Positions 14,330-18,187 of a stretch of 18,187 bases of DNA are shown here, one piece after another. How positions within the stretch are numbered: position 1 is the first letter of the stretch; each line of letters begins with the position of its first letter. Position numbers and translations under genes: made by a program. Source of the stretch: Clostridium sp. (GTDB lineage Bacteria; Bacillota; Clostridia; Lachnospirales; Lachnospiraceae); NCBI GenBank assembly GCA_016302185.1, contig JAEDOC010000025.1:1-18187 (forward strand). Direction: 5' to 3'. The notes beneath the pieces were generated by a model, which saw only the letters and a program-made list of their open reading frames with translations, had not been told where the DNA came from and searched no databases.

Positions 14330-15355
14330 ATGGCGATCACCATTAAGGATATTGCGCGGGAATCAGGTTATGCCGTGGGGACTGTGTCACGCGTGCTGAA
14401 TCAACAGTCGGGGGTTTCAGAGAAGGCCCGGACAAGAATTATGGAGGTGGTGGAGCGTCACCGTTTCCGGCTGAATAATAATGCAAAGCATTTAAAGCAG
14501 CAGTCCAGCAATGGAGTAGCGATTATTGTGAAGGGAAACCAGAACATGCTTTTTGCGTCGATTGTAGAGCAGCTGCAGGGGATGATCCGGGAACGGGGAT
14601 ACGCGTGCCTGCTGTATTATATCGGTGAGATGGAGGATGAGCTGGAGCAGGCGATTCGTGTGGTAACGGAACGAAGACCCAGGGGGATTCTCTTTCTGGG
14701 AAGCAACAATGATTATTTTAAGAAACGTTTTTCCACTATTCAGGTTCCCTGTGTTCTGGTGACCAACTCCGCGGAGGCTCTGGAGTTTTCCAATCTGTCC
14801 AGTGTCACGACGGATGATGAGGAGGCGGCCTGCGCGGCGGTGGAATATTTAATCGGGCTGGGGCATACTCAAATCGGTATTTTGGGCGGTTATCCGGAAC
14901 GGTCTCATGCGGCAATAACCAGATATGCCGGATGCCGGAGAGCGATGGCCCGTCATCAGCTTCCGTTCGATTTTAAGATGCAGTATGAGTCGTCTCTGTT
15001 TACCATCGCACAGGGCTATGAGGGCATGGGGCGGCTGCTGGATCGGATGCCGGAGCTGACAGCGGTTTTCGCAATGTCGGACACGATGGCGCTGGGGGCG
15101 ATTCGTGCTATCAGAGATCGGGGATTTTGTGTTCCGGAGGACATCTCGGTTATCGGGTTTGATGGAATAGAACTGGGGAATTATATGATTCCAAGGCTTA
15201 CCACTATCCGTCAGGATCAACAGACGATTGCTGCACGGAGTGTGGAGATTCTGCTGAAAAGCATTGAATATGGGGCAGGGGCTGTCCATGAGACAGTACC
15301 GTTTCAGATTATTACCGGTGAGAGTGTAAAGAAACAACAGACCGGAAAATCTTAA
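14330..15355 (+). CDS. LacI-family transcriptional repressor
   Basis: This 341-residue regulator has an N-terminal helix-turn-helix (ITIKDIARESGYAVGTVSRVLN, 3-24) and a hinge helix with Leu55 (AKHLKQQ) that would insert into the central CpG of an operator. A periplasmic-binding-like effector domain runs from about residue 62 to the end, closing with the family motif DISVIGFDGIELGNY. Residues V16 and G17 occupy the places of Tyr17 and Gln18 of E. coli LacI. The gene lies in the middle of the sugar operon, 2 bases after the MalG-type gene, with only a weak AAAGG site. It is therefore probably made in low amounts and coupled to upstream translation. The likely target is the palindrome at 11062-11075, giving autoregulation. 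Confidence 0.93.
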   Translation: MAITIKDIARESGYAVGTVSRVLNQQSGVSEKARTRIMEVVERHRFRLNNNAKHLKQQSSNGVAIIVKGNQNMLFASIVEQLQGMIRERGYACLLYYIGEMEDELEQAIRVVTERRPRGILFLGSNNDYFKKRFSTIQVPCVLVTNSAEALEFSNLSSVTTDDEEAACAAVEYLIGLGHTQIGILGGYPERSHAAITRYAGCRRAMARHQLPFDFKMQYESSLFTIAQGYEGMGRLLDRMPELTAVFAMSDTMALGAIRAIRDRGFCVPEDISVIGFDGIELGNYMIPRLTTIRQDQQTIAARSVEILLKSIEYGAGAVHETVPFQIITGESVKKQQTGKS

Positions 15356-15370
15356 CAGGAGGAATTGCAG

Positions 15371-16468
15371 ATGGCAAGTATCACATTTAAAAACGTGGTA
15401 AAAACATATGAGAATGGTGTTACCGTTGTTCCGGATTTGAATCTGGAGATTAAAGATAAAGAATTCGTTGTTCTGGTAGGCCCGTCGGGCTGCGGAAAAT
15501 CGACAACTCTTCGAATGATTGCGGGACTGGAGGACATAAGTTCCGGAGATCTGATGATTGGTGAGAAGCGTGTCAATGATGTTCCTCCGAAGGACAGAGA
15601 TATCGCTATGGTGTTTCAGAGCTATGCGCTGTATCCCCATATGACCGTGTACCAGAATATGGCGTTCGCGCTGGAGCTTAGAAAGGTTCCGAAGGACGAG
15701 ATTGATAAGAAGGTAAGAGAGGCGGCTGCGATTCTGGAGCTGGAGCCGTATTTGAACCGAAAGCCGAAGGCATTGTCCGGCGGTCAGCGGCAGAGAGTGG
15801 CTCTGGGAAGAGCGATGGTCCGCAATCCGGAGGTATTTCTTCTGGATGAGCCGTTATCCAACCTGGATGCAAAGTTAAGAACAGAGATGCGCAGCCAGAT
15901 TGCGGCACTTCACAAAAAACTGGCTACCACCTTTGTCTATGTAACTCATGATCAGACAGAAGCCATGACGATGGGCGATCGCATTTGTGTGATGAAGAGC
16001 GGCGTCATCCAGCAGTTTGATACACCGCAGAATCTTTACAATTTTCCGGACAATATGTTTGTTGCCGGATTTATCGGTTCTCCGCAGATGAATTTTGTGA
16101 CCGTACAGGTGGAAAAAGGAGAAGACGGTTATGTGCTGGTGTTCGGTGAGAGCCGAATCAGCAAGAAGGATGCGGCACTGGAGCCGTATGTCGGAAAAGA
16201 AGTCATTATGGGAGTTCGTCCGGAGGATATCCATGCGGAGGAGATCTATCTCGCTGTTTCCGGTGAGGCGAATGTGAAGGCTTCTGTAAGACTGGCGGAG
16301 ATGATGGGTTCGGAGATTTATGCATATCTGACTGTATATGGTCAGAAGATGATCGCCAGAATCCCGTCCCGGTTTAATATCACAGCGGATCAGGAGATTA
16401 CCCTGGCACTGGATCCGGAGAAGATTCATGTATTTGATAAGGATACAGAGAAAGTAATTTGTCATTGA
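15371..16468 (+). CDS. Sugar ABC importer ATPase, MsmK/UgpC/MalK type
   Basis: This 365-residue ATPase energises the MalF/MalG-type permeases. It has Walker A GPSGCGKST (37-45), Q-loop Gln83, signature LSGGQ (135-139), Walker B VFLLDEP (155-161), D-loop SNLDAK and switch His193. A C-terminal TOBE-type regulatory region runs from about 235 on (GVRPEDIHAEE). AGGAGG (15357-15362) stands 8 bases before ATG 15371; a TTG two codons earlier would be too close to it. Many Firmicutes share one distant MsmK between several importers, so having the ATPase inside this operon suggests a dedicated one. Annotation pipelines often call such proteins UgpC; glycerol-3-phosphate is not implied here. Confidence 0.94.
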   Translation: MASITFKNVVKTYENGVTVVPDLNLEIKDKEFVVLVGPSGCGKSTTLRMIAGLEDISSGDLMIGEKRVNDVPPKDRDIAMVFQSYALYPHMTVYQNMAFALELRKVPKDEIDKKVREAAAILELEPYLNRKPKALSGGQRQRVALGRAMVRNPEVFLLDEPLSNLDAKLRTEMRSQIAALHKKLATTFVYVTHDQTEAMTMGDRICVMKSGVIQQFDTPQNLYNFPDNMFVAGFIGSPQMNFVTVQVEKGEDGYVLVFGESRISKKDAALEPYVGKEVIMGVRPEDIHAEEIYLAVSGEANVKASVRLAEMMGSEIYAYLTVYGQKMIARIPSRFNITADQEITLALDPEKIHVFDKDTEKVICH

Positions 16469-16485
16469 GACGAAAAAGGAAGTGA

Positions 16486-17973
16486 ATGATTGTGAGGAAC
16501 AGCGGAATTTTAATGCATCTGTCATCCCTTCCTTCCCGGCATGGGATCGGAAGCATGGGAAAGGCGGCGAGAGAGTTTGCGGATTTTCTTCAGACAGCCG
16601 GCCAGTCTTTCTGGCAGCTGCTTCCAATATGCCCTACCGGATACGGAGATTCGCCGTATCAGTCGTTTTCAACCTATGCCGGTAATCCGTATTTTATTGA
16701 TTTAGATGAGCTGAACGAAGAGGGACTTCTGGGACGTTCGGAATACGAGTCGATTGACTGGGAGAGCACTCCTGATTGCGTGAATTATGGGGCTATGTAC
16801 CAGAAGCGCTATCCGGTGCTTCGAAAAGCTGTAAAGCGGTTTCTGGCCCATCCGGCAGAGGATTATGCGGATTTCTGCGGGAAAATGGAATTCTGGCTGG
16901 AGGATTATGCTCTGTTCATGGCTCTGAAGGATGCGAACGGCGGAAAAAGCTGGCTGGAGTGGGCTCCGGAGCTGAAAAACCGGGAACCGGAAGCCATAGC
17001 GCAGGCGACAGAGCAGTATGCGGAGGAGATTGCGTTCTGGAAGGCTGTCCAGTATCTGTTTTTCCATCAGTGGGAGCAGCTTCGAAGCTATGTCAATGCC
17101 AGAGGAATTCAGCTGATAGGAGATCTTCCCATCTATGTATCACTGGACGGAGTGGATGTGTGGTCTCATCCGGAATTATTTCAGCTGGATGAAGAAAAAT
17201 GTCCGAAGGAGGTGGCCGGGGTGCCGCCGGACGGATTTTCCGCGGACGGACAGCTCTGGGGAAATCCGTTATTTGACTGGGAGTATATGAAGCAGGACGG
17301 ATTTGCCTGGTGGGTTCGGAGAATTGAATATCTGTGCAGGGTTTATGATATTCTTCGGATTGATCATTTTCGCGGCTTTGATTCTTATTTTGCCATTCCC
17401 TATGGGGATACCGATGCAAAGCGGGGAACGTGGAAGAAAGGACCGGGAATTGCCCTGTTTCAGGCAGTGGAACAGGCTATCGGAAGGCAGAAGATTATCG
17501 CGGAGGATCTGGGCTACCTGACGGATTCTGTGAAACAGCTTCTTTCAGAGAGCGGATTTCCGGGCATGAAGATACTGGAATTTGGGTTTGATCAAAGAGA
17601 TGCTAACAGTAAGGAATATCTTCCGTATAAATATCCGGTGCATTGTGTGGCGTATACCGGCACCCATGATAATGATACCTGTCTGGGATGGATGCGTACG
17701 GCAGGGCACGAGGATGTGGAACGGGCGGTGGAATTCCTGGGGCTGAATGAGAACGAAGGCTTCCATTGGGGCATGATGCGGGCACTGTGGAGTACCGCAG
17801 CGGAGCTGACCGTCGTGCAGATGCAGGATGTTCTGGGACTGGGAAGTGAGTCCCGGATGAATGCTCCCTCCACGGTCGGCAATAACTGGAGATGGAGAGC
17901 GCTGCCGGGCAGCTTCGGGCCGGAGCTGGCGGCGAAGCTGCGTCATAAAATGGAGCTGTACGGGCGGCTTTGA
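16486..17973 (+). CDS. malQ: 4-alpha-glucanotransferase (amylomaltase, GH77)
   Basis: MalQ transfers alpha-1,4-glucan segments between maltodextrins and releases glucose in the cytosol. The 495-residue length is normal for the shorter bacterial form. Family landmarks are SPYQSFSTYAGNPYFID (56-72), GDLPIYVSLDGVDVWSHPELF (212-232) and VAGVPPDGFSADGQLWGNP (243-261). Catalytic residues are the nucleophile Asp293 in RIDHFRG, the acid/base Glu340 in IAEDLG, and Asp395 in GTHDND. ATG 16486 follows AAAAAGGA by 5 bases; GTG 16492 is an alternative. It is the last gene of the operon, 17 bases after the ATPase gene, and it is the main reason to assign the importer to maltodextrins. Confidence 0.96.
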   Translation: MIVRNSGILMHLSSLPSRHGIGSMGKAAREFADFLQTAGQSFWQLLPICPTGYGDSPYQSFSTYAGNPYFIDLDELNEEGLLGRSEYESIDWESTPDCVNYGAMYQKRYPVLRKAVKRFLAHPAEDYADFCGKMEFWLEDYALFMALKDANGGKSWLEWAPELKNREPEAIAQATEQYAEEIAFWKAVQYLFFHQWEQLRSYVNARGIQLIGDLPIYVSLDGVDVWSHPELFQLDEEKCPKEVAGVPPDGFSADGQLWGNPLFDWEYMKQDGFAWWVRRIEYLCRVYDILRIDHFRGFDSYFAIPYGDTDAKRGTWKKGPGIALFQAVEQAIGRQKIIAEDLGYLTDSVKQLLSESGFPGMKILEFGFDQRDANSKEYLPYKYPVHCVAYTGTHDNDTCLGWMRTAGHEDVERAVEFLGLNENEGFHWGMMRALWSTAAELTVVQMQDVLGLGSESRMNAPSTVGNNWRWRALPGSFGPELAAKLRHKMELYGRL

Positions 17974-18010
17974 GCCTGCTCATAAAACGACGGATCAGCG
18001 GTTTGAGTCT

Positions 18011-18037
18011 TCTGAGGGACCGATGGTTCAGACTTTC
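18011..18037 (+). terminator. Weak possible terminator after malQ
   Basis: TCTGA (18011-18015) pairs with TCAGA (18028-18032), and ACC (18019-18021) with GGT (18025-18027), leaving a GGG bulge and a 3-nt loop. CTTTC follows. The stem is weak, the U-tract is poor, and it overlaps the end of the convergent gene. Confidence 0.3.
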
Positions 18038-18187
18038 TGACGGAACAGGCCGTGGCGGTTGCAGCAGGCGTAGAGATAACCGTGACCGCGAAGCAGAAAA
18101 CGGGTCTCCGCATTTCCTTCCGGATAAAGCCGGATCATCTGAAACTGATCCGAGGTTACATAGGCCAGGAAGGAGATATAGTGCTCC
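18028..18187 (-). CDS. C-terminal end of an unrecognised protein (partial)
   Basis: On the minus strand an open frame enters at the window edge and runs 52 codons to a TGA (plus 18028-18030). It reads EHYISFLAYVTSDQF, then RLYPEGNAETRFLLRG, and ends RHGLFRQKV. Composition and codon use (CTG, CGG, GAG, TTC) look like those of the neighbouring genes, and the stop lies 55 bases beyond malQ in convergent orientation. The start lies outside the window. I do not recognise the family with confidence, and I see no membrane segment or catalytic motif in the visible part. Confidence 0.65.
   Translation of the reverse strand, partial: EHYISFLAYVTSDQFQMIRLYPEGNAETRFLLRGHGYLYACCNRHGLFRQKV

Noticed and set aside
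14720..14736. AGAAACGTTTTTCC, resembling the operator at 11062-11075
   Set aside because: It is an imperfect match inside the coding region of the LacI-type gene and far from any promoter, so probably chance.

Overview
This window reads as a chromosomal segment of a gut-type Firmicute, most likely a member of the Lachnospiraceae/Clostridia. The grounds are the strong AGGAGG-type ribosome binding sites, TTGACA/TATAAT-like promoters, lipoproteins with Ala/Glu/Thr-rich linkers after the lipid cysteine, an acidic choline-binding-repeat secreted protein, and moderate GC content. No rRNA, tRNA, CRISPR array, insertion sequence or prophage gene is visible. Genus-level placement is inference.

Layout. 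(1) Positions 1-353 hold the 3' end of a DUF234-type ATPase gene with a frame break in an A7 run, then a strong bidirectional terminator. (2) Positions 400-1773 (minus) encode a secreted, very Asp-rich choline-binding-repeat protein. (3) Positions 1959-2687 (minus) encode a MarR-family regulator with a long N-terminal extension. It is divergent from (4) ftsH at 3066-4925 (plus), and the shared intergenic region has overlapping promoters and two AT-rich inverted repeats. (5) Positions 4926-5057 contain two successive hairpins, the second a probable ftsH terminator. (6) Positions 5185-10099 (plus) are a complete four-gene BMP/Nup-type ABC importer operon: lipoprotein, fused double ATPase and two permeases, likely for nucleosides. 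(7) Positions 10123-10809 (minus) encode a DUF624/YesL-like membrane protein, convergent with the importer operon and divergent from (8) a maltodextrin-type operon at 11138-17973 (plus). That operon contains a solute-binding lipoprotein, two MalF/MalG-type permeases, a LacI-family repressor, an MsmK/UgpC-type ATPase and 4-alpha-glucanotransferase (malQ). (9) Positions 18028-18187 (minus) hold the C-terminal end of an unrecognised protein.

How the genes work together. The second operon carries everything needed to import an oligosaccharide (binding protein, two permeases, dedicated ATPase), to sense it (LacI-type repressor) and to start its cytosolic breakdown (MalQ). A perfect 14-bp palindrome just downstream of the probable promoter is a likely operator for the encoded repressor or for a CcpA-like protein. 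Both import operons place a strong hairpin between the binding-protein gene and the next gene, a plausible device for making more binding protein than transporter.

I see no clearly novel multi-gene system. The best leads are the A AAA AAC slippery-like frame break at 57-77, the MarR/ftsH shared control region, the hairpin pair after ftsH, the repressor palindrome, and the Asp-rich choline-binding protein with a DxDxDG loop.
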